Below, one piece after another: positions 11,033 to 24,211 of a stretch of DNA of 64,000 nt. Each line of letters starts with the position of its first letter. Position 1 is the stretch's first letter. Source of the DNA: Diadophis punctatus similis (Eukaryota; Chordata; Lepidosauria; Squamata; Dipsadidae); the NCBI GenBank assembly GCA_023053685.1, contig JALIGW010000157.1:186001-250000 (forward strand), in the 5' to 3' direction. Both the position numbers and the translations under genes were made by a program. The notes under the pieces are model-generated. The model did not search any database. It was not told the origin of the DNA and was given only the letters and a program-made list of their open reading frames with translations.

Positions 11033-13170
11033 GAGAAATAAGGAGAATGCAGTGTTAGACTTTGGGCTAGCTCTTCAGCGAAGGCTTGTAATCGAAAATC
11101 AAGCGAGAATTCGGCTTTCCAGCCCATGGGGAACAGGAATATGTGTTTCTTTTTCATTTCTGAGGTGTTTGTCAAAAGTGATATTTTTGGGCTGAATTGA
11201 GAAATAAGGCGAATGCTGTGTTAGACCTTGGGCTAGCTCTTCAGGGAAAGGTCAGAATCAATAATCAAGCGAGAATTCGGCTTTCCAGCCCATGGGGAAC
11301 AGGAATATGTGTTTCTTTTTCATTTCTGAGGTGTTTGTCAAAAGTGATGTTTTTGGGCTGAATTGAATCCTAAGGCGAATGCTGTGTTAGACTTTGGGCT
11401 AGCTTTTCAGGGTAGGCTCGGAATCAAAAATCAAGCGAGAATTCAGCTTTCCAGCCTGTGGGGAACAGGAATATGTGTTTCATTTTCATTTCTGAGGTGT
11501 TTGTCAAAAGTGATGTTTTTGGGCTGAATTGAGAAATAAGGCGAATGCTGTGTTAGACCTTGGGCTAGCTCTTCAGGGAAAGGTCAGAATCAAAAATCAA
11601 GCGAGAATTCGGCTTTCCAGCCTGTGGGGAACAGGAATATGTGTTTCTTTTTCATTTCTGAGGTGTTTGTCAAAAGTGATGTTTTTGGGCTGAATTGAGA
11701 AATAAGGCGAATGCTGTGTTAGACCTTCTGCTAGCTCTTCAGGGAAAGGTCGGAATCAAAAATCAAGCGAGAATTCGGCTTTTCAGCCTGTGCGGAACAC
11801 GAATATGTGTTTCATTTTCATTTCTGAGGTGTTTGTCAAAAGTCATGTTTTTTGGCTGAATTGAGAATGCTGTGTTAGACCTTGGGCTAGCTCTTCAGGG
11901 AAAGGTCAGAATCAATAATCAAGCAAGAATTCGGCTTTCCAGCCCATGGGGAACAGGAATATGTGTTTCTTTTTCATTTCTGAGGTGTTTGTCAAAAGTG
12001 ATGTTTTTGGGCTGAATTGAATCCTAAGGCGAATGCTGTGTTAGACTTTGGGCTAGCTTTTCAGGGTAGGCTCGGAATCAAAAATCAAGCGAGAATTCAG
12101 CTTTCCAGCCTGTGGGGAACAGGAATACGTGTTTCATTTTCATTTCTGAGGTGTTTGTCAAAAGTGATGTTTTTGGGCTGAATTGAATCCTAAGGCGAAT
12201 GCTGTGTTAGACTTTGGGCTAGCTTTTCAGGGTAGGCTCGGAATCAAAAATCAAGCGAGAATTCAGCTTTCCAGCCTGTGGGGAACAGGAATATGTGTTT
12301 CATTTTCATTTCTGAGGTGTTTGTCAAAAGTGATGTTTTTGGGCTGAATTGAATCCTAAGGCGAATGCTGTGTTAGACTTTGGGCTAGCTTTTCAGGGTA
12401 GGCTCGGAATCAAAAATCAAGCGAGAATTCAGCTTTCCAGCCTGTGGGGAACAGGAATATGTGTTTCATTTTCATTTCTGAGGTGTTTGTCAAAAGTGAT
12501 GTTTTTGGGCTGAATTGAATCCTAAGGCGAATGCTGTGTTAGACTTTGGGCTAGCTTTTCAGGGTAGGCTCGGAATCAAAAATCAAGCGAGAATTCAGCT
12601 TTCCAGCCTGTGGGGAACAGGAATATGTGTTTCATTTTCATTTCTGAGGTGTTTGTCAAAAGTGATGTTTTTTGGCTGAATTGAGAATGCTGTGTTAGAC
12701 CTTGCGCTAGCTCTTCAGGGAAAGGTCAGAATCAATAATCAAGCAAGAATTCGGCTTTCCAGCCCATGGGGAACAGGAATATGTGTTTCTTTTTCATTTC
12801 TGAGGTGTTTGTCAAAAGTGATGTTTTTGGGCTGAATTGAATCCTAAGGCGAATGCTGTGTTAGACTTTGGGCTAGCTTTTCAGGGTAGGCTCGGAATCA
12901 AAAATCAAGCGAGAATTCAGCTTTCCAGCCTGTGGGGAACAGGAATACGTGTTTCTTTTTCATTTCTGAGGTGTTTGTCAAAAGTGATGTTTTTGGGCTG
13001 AATTGAATCCTAAGGCGAATGCTGTGTTAGACTTTGGGCTAGCTTTTCAGGGTAGGCTCGGAATCAAAAATCAAGCGAGAATTCAGCTTTCCAGCCTGTG
13101 GGGAACAGGAATATGTGTTTCATTTTCATTTCTGAGGTGTTTGTCAAAAGTGATGTTTTTGGGCTGAATT
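11033..13170. repeat. Domain I higher-order unit, 13-mer (2,138 bp)
   Basis: Order: F H E G B S E E E E S E E, the same as the 6,093 unit at an offset of 4,940 bp. It carries ggcttttcagcc (about 11,781), which is shared with its 22.56-kb partner but not with the 6,093 unit. The long duplication is therefore younger than the 4.94-kb one. Confidence 0.9.
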
Positions 13171-14652
13171 GAGAAATAAGGAGAATGCAGTGTTAGACTT
13201 TGGGCTAGCTCTTCAGCGAAGGCTTGTAATCGAAAATCAAGCGAGAATTCGGCTTTCCAGCCCATGGGGAACAGGAATATGTGTTTCCTTTTCATTTCTG
13301 AGGTGTTTGTCAAAAGTGATATTTTTGGGCTGAATTGAGAAATAAGGCGAATGCTGTGTTAGACCTTGGGCTAGCTCTTCAGGGAAAGGTCAGAATCAAT
13401 AATCAAGCGAGAATTCGGCTTTCCAGCCCATGGGGAACAGGAATATGTGTTTCTTTTTCATTTCTGAGGTGTTTGTCAAAAGTGATGTTTTTGGGCTGAA
13501 TTGAATCCTAAGGCGAATGCTGTGTTAGACTTTGGGCTAGCTTTTCAGGGTAGGCTCGGAATCAAAAATCAAGCGAGAATTCGGCTTTCCAGCCTGTGGG
13601 GAACAGGAATATGTGTTTCTTTTTCATTTCTGAGGTGTTTGTCAAAAGTGATGTTTTTGGGCTGAATTGAGAAATAAGGCGAATGCTGTGTTAGACCTTC
13701 TGCTAGCTCTTCAGGGAAAGGTCGGAATCAAAAATCAAGCGAGAATTCGGCTTTCCAGCCTGTGCGGAACACGAATATGTGTTTCATTTTCATTTCTGAG
13801 GTGTTTGTCAAAAGTCATGTTTTTTGGCTGAATTGAGAATGCTGTGTTAGACCTTGGGCTAGCTCTTCAGGGAAAGGTCAGAATCAATAATCAAGCAAGA
13901 ATTCGGCTTTCCAGCCCATGGGGAACAGGAATATGTGTTTCTTTTTCATTTCTGAGGTGTTTGTCAAAAGTGATGTTTTTGGGCTGAATTGAATCCTAAG
14001 GCGAATGCTGTGTTAGACTTTGGGCTAGCTTTTCAGGGTAGGCTCGGAATCAAAAATCAAGCGAGAATTCAGCTTTCCAGCCTGTGGGGAACAGGAATAC
14101 GTGTTTCATTTTCATTCTGAGGTGTTTGTCAAAAGTGATGTTTTTGGCTGAATTGAATCCTAAGGCGAATGCTGTGTTAGACTTTGGGCTAGCTTTTCAG
14201 GGTAGGCTCGGAATCAAAAATCAAGCGAGAATTCAGCTTTCCAGCCTGTGGGGAACAGGAATACGTGTTTCATTTTCATTTCTGAGGTGTTTGTCAAAAG
14301 TGATGTTTTTGGGCTGAATTGAATCCTAAGGCGAATGCTGTGTTAGACTTTGGGCTAGCTTTTCAGGGTAGGCTCGGAATCAAAAATCAAGCGAGAATTC
14401 AGCTTTCCAGCCTGTGGGGAACAGGAATATGTGTTTCATTTTCATTTCTGAGGTGTTTGTCAAAAGTGATGTTTTTGGGCTGAATTGAATCCTAAGGCGA
14501 ATGCTGTGTTAGACTTTGGGCTAGCTTTTCAGGGTAGGCTCGGAATCAAAAATCAAGCGAGAATTCAGCTTTCCAGCCTGTGGGGAACAGGAATATGTGT
14601 TTCATTTTCATTTCTGAGGTGTTTGTCAAAAGTGATGTTTTTGGGCTGAATT
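13171..14652. repeat. Domain I higher-order unit, 9-mer with two 1-bp deletions
   Basis: Order: F H E/G B S E E E E (1,482 bp). Its partner at 35,732 has separate E and G monomers (10-mer). The first E after S lacks one t near 14,115 and one g near 14,147. These shifts let a 77-codon plus-strand frame open across 14,084-14,317, which has no coding meaning. The F copy has gtttccttttc, shared with those at 16,791, 35,732 and 39,520. Confidence 0.9.
13503..13668. repeat. Chimeric monomer E/G, second copy
   Basis: It has the same structure and the same switch interval (13,559-13,583) as the chimera at 10,047. Its 22.7-kb-downstream partner has the unfused pair E (36,064) plus G (36,230). The fusion therefore arose or was copied in only one of the two long duplicates. 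Confidence 0.87.
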
Positions 14653-16790
14653 GAGAAATAAGGAGAATGCAGTGTTAGACTTTGGGCTAGCTCTTCAGCG
14701 AAGGCTTGTAATCGAAAATCAAGCGAGAATTCGGCTTTCCAGCCCATGGGGAACAGGAATATGTGTTTCTTTTTCATTTCTGAGGTGTTTGTCAAAAGTG
14801 ATATTTTTGGGCTGAATTGAGAAATAAGGCGAATGCTGTGTTAGACCTTGGGCTAGCTCTTCAGGGAAAGGTCAGAATCAATAATCAAGCGAGAATTCGG
14901 CTTTCCAGCCCATGGGGAACAGGAATATGTGTTTCTTTTTCATTTCTGAGGTGTTTGTCAAAAGTGATGTTTTTGGGCTGAATTGAATCCTAAGGCGAAT
15001 GCTGTGTTAGACTTTGGGCTAGCTTTTCAGGGTAGGCTCGGAATCAAAAATCAAGCGAGAATTCAGCTTTCCAGCCTGTGGGGAACAGGAATATGTGTTT
15101 CATTTTCATTTCTGAGGTGTTTGTCAAAAGTGATGTTTTTGGGCTGAATTGAGAAATAAGGCGAATGCTGTGTTAGACCTTGGGCTAGCTCTTCAGGGAA
15201 AGGTCAGAATCAAAAATCAAGCGAGAATTCGGCTTTCCAGCCTGTGGGGAACAGGAATATGTGTTTCTTTTTCATTTCTGAGGTGTTTGTCAAAAGTGAT
15301 GTTTTTGGGCTGAATTGAGAAATAAGGCGAATGCTGTGTTAGACCTTCTGCTAGCTCTTCAGGGAAAGGTCGGAATCAAAAATCAAGCGAGAATTCGGCT
15401 TTCCAGCCTGTGCGGAACACGAATATGTGTTTCATTTTCATTTCTGAGGTGTTTGTCAAAAGTCATGTTTTTTGGCTGAATTGAGAATGCTGTGTTAGAC
15501 CTTGGGCTAGCTCTTCAGGGAAAGGTCAGAATCAAAAATTGAGCGAGAATTCGGCTTTCCAGCCCGTGGGGAACAGGAATATGTGTTTCTTTTTCATTTC
15601 TGAGGTGTTTGTCAAAAGTGATGTTTTTGGGCTGAATTGAGAAATAAGGCGAATGCTGTGTTAGACCTTGCGCTAGCTCTTCAGGAAAGGTCAGAATCAA
15701 TAATCAAGCAAGAATTCGGCTTTCCAGCCCATGGGGAACAGGAATATGTGTTTCTTTTTCATTTCTGAGGTGTTTGTCAAAAGTGATGTTTTTGGGCTGA
15801 ATTGAATCCTAAGGCGAATGCTGTGTTAGACTTTGGGCTAGCTTTTCAGGGTAGGCTCGGAATCAAAAATCAAGCGAGAATTCAGCTTTCCAGCCTGTGG
15901 GGAACAGGAATATGTGTTTCATTTTCATTTCTGAGGTGTTTGTCAAAAGTGATGTTTTTGGGCTGAATTGAATCCTAAGGCGAATGCTGTGTTAGACTTT
16001 GGGCTAGCTTTTCAGGGTAGGCTCGGAATCAAAAATCAAGCGAGAATTCAGCTTTCCAGCCTGTGGGGAACAGGAATATGTGTTTTCATTTTCATTTCTG
16101 AGGTGTTTGTCAAAAGTGATGTTTTTGGGCTGAATTGAATCCTAAGGCGAATGCTGTGTTAGACTTTGGGCTAGCTTTTCAGGGTAGGCTCGGAATCAAA
16201 AATCAAGCGAGAATTCAGCTTTCCAGCCTGTGGGGAACAGGAATATGTGTTTCATTTTCATTTCTGAGGTGTTTGTCAAAAGTGATGTTTTTTGGCTGAA
16301 TTGAGAATGCTGTGTTAGACCTTGCGCTAGCTCTTCAGGGAAAGGTCAGAATCAATAATCAAGCAAGAATTCGGCTTTCCAGCCCATGGGGAACAGGAAT
16401 ATGTGTTTCTTTTTCATTTCTGAGGTGTTTGTCAAAAGTGATGTTTTTGGGCTGAATTGAATCCTAAGGCGAATGCTGTGTTAGACTTTGGGCTAGCTTT
16501 TCAGGGTAGGCTCGGAATCAAAAATCAAGCGAGAATTCAGCTTTCCAGCCTGTGGGGAACAGGAATACGTGTTTCTTTTTCATTTCTGAGGTGTTTGTCA
16601 AAAGTGATGTTTTTGGGCTGAATTGAATCCTAAGGCGAATGCTGTGTTAGACTTTGGGCTAGCTTTTCAGGGTAGGCTCGGAATCAAAAATCAAGCGAGA
16701 ATTCAGCTTTCCAGCCTGTGGGGAACAGGAATATGTGTTTCATTTTCATTTCTGAGGTGTTTGTCAAAAGTGATGTTTTTGGGCTGAATT
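14653..16790. repeat. Domain I higher-order unit, alternative 13-mer (2,138 bp)
   Basis: Order: F H E G B C D E E E S E E. It has the same length as the standard 13-mer but C D replaces S E, so it is a different arrangement of equal size. A g is missing near 15,685 and a t is added near 16,084. Neither indel is in its partner at 37,382. Confidence 0.88.
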
Positions 16791-17454
16791 GAGAAATAAG
16801 GAGAATGCAGTGTTAGACTTTGGGCTAGCTCTTCAGCGAAGGCTTGTAATCGAAAATCAAGCGAGAATTCGGCTTTCCAGCCCATGGGGAACAGGAATAT
16901 GTGTTTCCTTTTCATTTCTGAGGTGTTTGTCAAAAGTGATATTTTTGGGCTGAATTGAGAAATAAGGCGAATGCTGTGTTAGACCTTGGGCTAGCTCTTC
17001 AGGGAAAGGTCAGAATCAATAATCAAGCGAGAATTCGGCTTTCCAGCCCATGGGGAACAGGAATATGTGTTTCTTTTTCATTTCTGAGGTGTTTGTCAAA
17101 AGTGATGTTTTTGGGCTGAATTGAATCCTAAGGCGAATGCTGTGTTAGACTTTGGGCTAGCTTTTCAGGGTAGGCTCGGAATCAAAAATCAAGCGAGAAT
17201 TCAGCTTTCCAGCCTGTGGGGAACAGGAATACGTGTTTCATTTTCATTTCTGAGGTGTTTGTCAAAAGTGATGTTTTTGGGCTGAATTGAATCCTAAGGC
17301 GAATGCTGTGTTAGACTTTGGGCTAGCTTTTCAGGGTAGGCTCGGAATCAAAAATCAAGCGAGAATTCAGCTTTCCAGCCTGTGGGGAACAGGAATATGT
17401 GTTTCATTTTCATTTCTGAGGTGTTTGTCAAAAGTGATGTTTTTGGGCTGAATT
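16791..17454. repeat. Domain I short unit, 4-mer (664 bp)
   Basis: Order: F H E E. This is the shortest F-to-F interval in the window. Its partner at 39,520 is a 6-mer (F H E E E E). The next F here is the cagcgcatgg form, unlike the partner, so the right edge of the 22.7-kb duplication falls in 17,289-17,455. Confidence 0.88.
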
Positions 17455-18772
17455 GAGAAATAAGGAGAATGCAGTGTTAGACTTTGGGCTAGCTCTTCAG
17501 CGAAGGCTTGTAATCGAAAATCAAGCGAGAATTCGGCTTTCCAGCGCATGGGGAACAGGAATATGTGTTTCTTTTTCATTTCTGAGGTGTTTGTCAAAAG
17601 TGATATTTTTGGGCTGAATTGAGAAATAAGGCGAATGCTGTGTTAGACCTTGGGCTAGCTCTTCAGGGAAAGGTCAGAATCAATAATCAAGCGAGAATTC
17701 GGCTTTCCAGCCCATGGGGAACAGGAATATGTGTTTCTTTTTCATTTCTGAGGTGTTTGTCAAAAGTGATGTTTTTGGGCTGAATTGAATCCTAAGGCAA
17801 ATGCTGTGTTAGACTTTGGGCTAGCTTTTCAGGGTAGGCTCGGAATCAAAAATCAAGCGAGAATTCAGCTTTCCAGCCTGTGGGGAACAGGAATATGTGT
17901 TTCATTTTCATTTCTGAGGTGTTTGTCAAAAGTGATGTTTTTGGGCTGAATTGAGAAATAAGGCGAATGCTGTGTTAGACCTTGGGCTAGCTCTTCAGGG
18001 AAAGGTCAGAATCAAAAATCAAGCGAGAATTCGGCTTTCCAGCCTGTGGGGAACAGGAATATGTGTTTCTTTTTCATTTCTGAGGTGTTTGTCAAAAGTG
18101 ATGTTTTTGGGCTGAATTGAGAAATAAGGCGAATGCTGTGTTAGACCTTGGGCTAGCTCTTCAGGGAAAGGTCGGAATCAAAAATCAAGCGAGAATTCGG
18201 CTTTCCAGCCTGTGCGGAACACGAATATGTGTTTCATTTTCATTTCTGAGGTGTTTGTCAAAAGTCATGTTTTTTGGCTGAATTGAGAATGCTGTGTTAG
18301 ACCTTGGGCTAGCTCTTCAGGGAAAGGTCGGAATCAAAAATTGAGCGAGAATTCGGCTTTCCAGCCCGTGGGGAACAGGAATATGTGTTTCTTTTTCATT
18401 TCTGAGGTGTTTGTCAAAAGTGATGTTTTTGGGTTGAATTGAGAAATAAGACGAATGCTGTGTTAGACCTTGCGCTAGCTCTTCAGGGAAAGGTCAGAAT
18501 CAATAATCAAGCGAGAATTCGGCTTTCCAGCCCATGGGGAACAGGAATATGTGTTTCTTTTTCATTTCTGAGGTGTTTGTCAATAGTGATGTTTTTGGGC
18601 TGAATTGAATCCTAAGGCGAATGCTGTGTTAGACTTTGGGCTAGCTTTTCAGGGTAGGCTCGGAATCAAAAATCAAGCGAGAATTCAGCTTTCCAGCCTG
18701 TGGGGAACAGGAATATGTGTTTCATTTTCATTTCTGAGGTGTTTGTCAAAAGTGATGTTTTTGGGCTGAATT

Positions 18773-18938
18773 GAGAAATAAGGCGAATGCTGTGTTAGAC
18801 CTTGGGCTAGGTCTTCAGGGAAAGGTCGGAATCAAAAATCAAGCGAGAATTCGGCTTTCCAGCCTGTGGGGAACAGGAATATGTGTTTCTTTTTCCTTTC
18901 TGAGGTGTTTGTCAAAAGTGATGTTTTTGGGCTGAATT
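18773..18938. repeat. Chimeric monomer A/Q
   Basis: It starts as class A (ggctaggtc, cctgtgg) and ends as class Q (ctttttccttt), followed by R. The switch lies between unit positions 94 and 124, about 18,866-18,897. Relative to 3,125-4,110, this removes the intervening B C D/E P and part of Q. Confidence 0.82.
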
Positions 18939-19570
18939 GAATCCTAAGGCGAATGCTGGGTTAGACCTTGGGCTAGCTCTTCAGGGAAAGGTCGGAATCA
19001 AAAATCAAGCGAGAATTCGGCTTTCCAGCCTGTGGGGAACAGGAATATGTGTTTCTTTTTCATTTCTGAGGTGTTTGTCAAAAGTGATGTTTTTGGGCTG
19101 AATTGAGAAATAAGGCGAATGCTGTGTTAGACCTTGGGCTAGCTCTTCAGGGAAAGGTCGGAATCAAAAATTGAGCGAGAATTTGGCTTTCCAGCCCATG
19201 GGGAACAGGAATATGTGTTTCTTTTTCATTTCTGAGGTGTTTGTCAAAAGTGATGTTTTTGGGCTGAATTGAGAAATAAGGCGAATGCTGTGTTAGACCT
19301 TGGGCTAGCTCTTCAGGGAAGGCTTGGAATCGAAAATCAAGCGAGAATTCGGCTTTCCAGCCCGTGGGGAACAGGAATATGTGTTTCTTTTTCATTTCTG
19401 AGGTGTTTGTCAAAAGTGATGTTTTTGGGCTGAATTGAATCCTAAGGCGAATGCTGTGTTAGACTTTGGGCTAGCTTTTCAGGGTAGGCTCGGAATCAAA
19501 AATCAAGCAAGAATTCAGCTTTCCAGCCTGTGGGGAACAGGAATATGTGTTTCATTTTCATTTCTGAGGT

Positions 19571-19910
19571 GTTTGGTCAAAAGTGATGTTTTTGGGCTGA
19601 ATTGAGAAATAAGGCGAATGCTGTGTTAGACCTTGGGCTAGCTCTTCAGGGAAAGGTCGGAATCAAAAATTGAGCGAGAATTCGGCTTTCCAGCCCGTGG
19701 GGAACAGGAATATGTGTTTCTTTTTCATTTCTGAGGTGTTTGCCAAAAGTGATGTTTTTGGGCTGAATGAGAAATAAGGCGAATGCTGTGTTAGACCTTG
19801 GGCTAGGTCTTCAGGGAAAGGTCGGAATCAAAAATCAAGCGAGAATTCGGCTTTCCAGCCTGTGGGGAACAGGAATATGTGTTTCTTTTTCATTTCTGAG
19901 GTGTTTGTCC
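19571..19910. other. Cluster of three single-base indels
   Basis: There is an extra g in gtttggtcaa (about 19,575), a missing t in gctgaatgag (about 19,768) and an extra c in tgtccaaaag (about 19,910). Each changes the length of a short homopolymer run. Only eleven such indels exist in the whole window, so three in 340 bp stand out. They may be recent mutations or residual sequencing error. Confidence 0.85.
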
Positions 19911-21087
19911 AAAAGTGATGTTTTTGGGCTGAATTGAGAAATAAGGCGAATGCTGTGTTAGACCTTGGGCTAGCTCTTCAGGGAAAGGTCGGAATCAAAA
20001 ATCAAGCGAGAATTCGGCTTTCCAGCCTGTGCGGAACACGAATATGTGTTTCATTTTCATTTCTGAGGTGTTTGTCAAAAGTCATGTTTTTTGGCTGAAT
20101 TGAGAATGCTGTGTTAGACCTTGGGCTAGCTCTTCAGGGAAAGGTCGGAATCAAAAATTGAGCGAGAATTCGGCTTTCCAGCCCGTGGGGAACAGGAATA
20201 TGTGTTTCTTTTTCATTTCTGAGGTGTTTGTCAAAAGTGATGTTTTTGGGCTGAATTGAGAAATAAGGCGAATGCTGTGTTAGACCTTGCGCTAGCTCTT
20301 CAGGGAAAGGTCAGAATCAAAAATTGAGCGAGAATTCGGCTTTCCAGCCCGTGGGGAACAGGAATATGTGTTTCTTTTTCATTTCTGAGGTGTTTGTCAA
20401 AAGTGATGTTTTTGGGCTGAATTGAGAAATAAGGCGAATGCTGTGTTAGACCTTGCGCTAGCTCTTCAGGGAAAGGTCAGAATCAATAATCAAGCAAGAA
20501 TTCGGCTTTCCAGCCCATGGGGAACAGGAATATGTGTTTCTTTTTCATTTCTGAGGTGTTTGTCAAAAGTGATGTTTTTGGGCTGAATTGAATCCTAAGG
20601 CGAATGCTGTGTTAGACTTTGGGCTAGCTTTTCAGGGTAGGCTCGGAATCAAAAATCAAGCGAGAATTCAGCTTTCCAGCCTGTGGGGAACAGGAATATG
20701 TGTTTCATTTTCATTTCTGAGGTGTTTGTCAAAAGTGATGTTTTTGGGCTGAATTGAATCCTAAGGCGAATGCTGTGTTAGACTTTGGGCTAGCTTTTCA
20801 GGGTAGGCTCGGAATCAAAAATCAAGCGAGAATTCAGCTTTCCAGCCTGTGGGGAACAGGAATATGTGTTTCATTTTCATTTCTGAGGTGTTTGTCAAAA
20901 GTGATGTTTTTGGGCTGAATTGAATCCTAAGGCGAATGCTGTGTTAGACTTTGGGCTAGCTTTTCAGGGTAGGCTCGGAATCAAAAATCAAGCGAGAATT
21001 CAGCTTTCCAGCCTGTGGGGAACAGGAATATGTGTTTCATTTTCATTTCTGAGGTGTTTGTCAAAAGTGATGTTTTTGGGCTGAATT

Positions 21088-24000
21088 GAGAAATAAGGAG
21101 AATGCAGTGTTAGACTTTGGGCTAGCTCTTCAGCGAAGGCTTGTAATCGAAAATCAAGCGAGAATTCGGCTTTCCAGCCCATGGGGAACAGGAATATGTG
21201 TTTCTTTTTCATTTCTGAGGTGTTTGTCAAAAGTGATATTTTTGGGCTGAATTGAGAAATAAGGCGAATGCTGTGTTAGACCTTGGGCTAGCTCTTCAGG
21301 GAAAGGTCAGAATCAATAATCAAGCGAGAATTCGGCTTTCCAGCCCATGGGGAACAGGAATATGTGTTTCTTTTTCATTTCTGAGGTGTTTGTCAAAAGT
21401 GATGTTTTTGGGCTGAATTGAATCCTAAGGCGAATGCTGTGTTAGACTTTGGGCTAGCTTTTCAGGGTAGGCTCGGAATCAAAAATCAAGCGAGAATTCA
21501 GCTTTCCAGCCTGTGGGGAACAGGAATATGTGTTTCATTTTCATTTCTGAGGTGTTTGTCAAAAGTGATGTTTTTGGGCTGAATTGAGAAATAAGGCGAA
21601 TGCTGTGTTAGACCTTGGGCTAGCTCTTCAGGGAAAGGTCAGAATCAAAAATCAAGCGAGAATTCGGCTTTCCAGCCTGTGGGGAACAGGAATATGTGTT
21701 TCTTTTTCATTTCTGAGGTGTTTGTCAAAAGTGATGTTTTTGGGCTGAATTGAGAAATAAGGCGAATGCTGTGTTAGACCTTGGGCTAGCTCTTCAGGGA
21801 AAGGTCGGAATCAAAAATCAAGCGAGAATTCGGCTTTCCAGCCTGTGCGGAACACGAATATGTGTTTCATTTTCATTTCTGAGGTGTTTGTCAAAAGTCA
21901 TGTTTTTTGGCTGAATTGAGAATGCTGTGTTAGACCTTGGGCTAGCTCTTCAGGGAAAGGTCGGAATCAAAAATTGAGCGAGAATTCGGCTTTCCAGCCC
22001 GTGGGGAACAGGAATATGTGTTTCTTTTTCATTTCTGAGGTGTTTGTCAAAAGTGATGTTTTTGGGTTGAATTGAGAAATAAGACGAATGCTGTGTTAGA
22101 CCTTGCGCTAGCTCTTCAGGGAAAGGTCAGAATCAATAATCAAGCGAGAATTCGGCTTTCCAGCCCATGGGGAACAGGAATATGTGTTTCTTTTTCATTT
22201 CTGAGGTGTTTGTCAATAGTGATGTTTTTGGGCTGAATTGAATCCTAAGGCGAATGCTGTGTTAGACTTTGGGCTAGCTTTTCAGGGTAGGCTCGGAATC
22301 AAAAATCAAGCGAGAATTCAGCTTTCCAGCCTGTGGGGAACAGGAATATGTGTTTCATTTTCATTTCTGAGGTGTTTGTCAAAAGTGATGTTTTTGGGCT
22401 GAATTGAGAAATAAGGCGAATGCTGTGTTAGACCTTGGGCTAGGTCTTCAGGGAAAGGTCGGAATCAAAAATCAAGCGAGAATTCGGCTTTCCAGCCTGT
22501 GGGGAACAGGAATATGTGTTTCTTTTTCATTTCTGAGGTGTTTGTCAAAAGTGATGTTTTTGGGCTGAATTGAGAAATAAGGCGAATGCTGTGTTAGACC
22601 TTGGGCTAGCTCTTCAGGGAAAGGTCGGAATCAAAAATCAAGCGAGAATTCGGCTTTCCAGCCTGTGCGGAACACGAATATGTGTTTCATTTTCATTTCT
22701 GAAGTGTTTGTCAAAAGTCATGTTTTTTGGCTGAATTGAGAATGCTGTGTTAGACCTTGGGCTAGCTCTTCAGGGAAAGGTCGGAATCAAAAATTGAGCG
22801 AGAATTCGGCTTTCCAGCCCGTGGGGAACAGGAATATGTGTTTCTTTTTCATTTCTGAGGTGTTTGTCAAAAGTGATGTTTTTGGGCTGAGTTGAGAAAT
22901 AAGGCGAATGCTGTGTTAGACCTTGCGCTAGCTCTTCAGGGAAAGGTCAGTATCAATAATCAAGCGAGAATTCGGCTTTCCAGCCCATGGGGAACAGGAA
23001 TATGTGTTTCTTTTTCATTTCTGAGGTGTTTGTCAATAGTGATGTTTTTGGGCTGAATTGAATCCTAAGGCGAATGCTGTGTTAGACTTTGGGCTAGCTT
23101 TTCAGGGTAGGCTCGGAATCAAAAATCAAGCGAGAATTCAGCTTTCCAGCCTGTGGGGAACAGGAATATGTGTTTCATTTTCATTTCTGAGGTGTTTGTC
23201 AAAAGTCATGTTTTTTGGCTGAATTGAGAATGCTGTGTTAGACCTTGGGCTAGCTCTTCAGGGAAAGGTCGGAATCAAAAATTGAGCGAGAATTCGGCTT
23301 TCCAGCCCGTGGGGAACAGGAATATGTGTTTCTTTTTCATTTCTGAGGTGTTTGTCAAAAGTGATGTTTTTGGGCTGAATTGAGAAATAAGGCGAATGCT
23401 GTGTTAGACCTTGCGCTAGCTCTTCAGGGAAAGGTCAGAATCAAAAATTGAGCGAGAATTCGGCTTTCCAGCCCGTGGGGAACAGGAATATGTGTTTCTT
23501 TTTCATTTCTGAGGTGTTTGTCAAAATTGATGTTTTTGGGCTGAATTGAGAAATAAGGCGAATGCTGTGTTAGACCTTGCGCTAGCTCTTCAGGGAAAGG
23601 TCAGAATCAATAATCAAGCAAGAATTCGGCTTTCCAGCCCATGGGGAACAGGAATATGTGTTTCTTTTTCATTTCTGAGGTGTTTGTCAAAAGTGATGTT
23701 TTTGGGCTGAATTGAATCCTAAGGCGAATGCTGTGTTAGACTTTGGGCTAGCTTTTCAGGGTAGGCTCGGAATCAAAAATCAAGCGAGAATTCAGCTTTC
23801 CAGCCTGTGGGGAACAGGAATATGTGTTTCATTTTCATTTCTGAGGTGTTTGTCAAAAGTGATGTTTTTGGGCTGAATTGAATCCTAAGGCGAATGCTGT
23901 GTTAGACTTTGGGCTAGCTTTTCAGGGTAGGCTCGGAATCAAAAACCAAGCGAGAATTCAGCTTTCCAGCCTGTGGGGAACAGGAATATGTGTTTCATTT

Positions 24001-24211
24001 TCATTTCTGAGGTGTTTGTCAAAAGTGATGTTTTTGGGCTGAATTGAATCCTAAGGCGAATGCTGTGTTAGACTTTGGGCTAGCTTTTCAGGGTAGGCTC
24101 GGAATCAAAAATCAAGCGAGAATTCAGCTTTCCAGCCTGTGGGGAACAGGAATATGTGTTTCATTTTCATTTCTGAGGTGTTTGTCAAAAGTGATGTTTT
24201 TGGGCTGAATT
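21088..24211. repeat. Domain I higher-order unit, 19-mer (3,124 bp)
   Basis: Order: F H E G B C D E A B C D E/B C G D E E E, with three short copies. From monomer 9 (A, 22,406) it matches the window start at an offset of 22,405 bp. The matched marks are ctgagttgag, cagtatc, aattgatg and aaccaagcg. It shows what probably lies just left of the window. Confidence 0.9.

Larger units (their letters stand above)
17455..21087. repeat. Domain I higher-order unit, 22-mer
   Basis: Order: F H E G B C D E A/Q R T K E G A B C G D E E E (3,633 bp, two short copies). It is a condensed relative of the 26-mer at 1,807, having lost about five monomers through an A/Q fusion at 18,773. Three single-base indels fall within about 340 bp (19,575, 19,768, 19,910). 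Confidence 0.87.

Noticed and set aside
14084..14317. Plus-strand reading frame of 77 codons
   Set aside because: It exists only because two single-base deletions (about 14,115 and 14,147) shift frame within repeat monomers. The partner duplicate lacks it.
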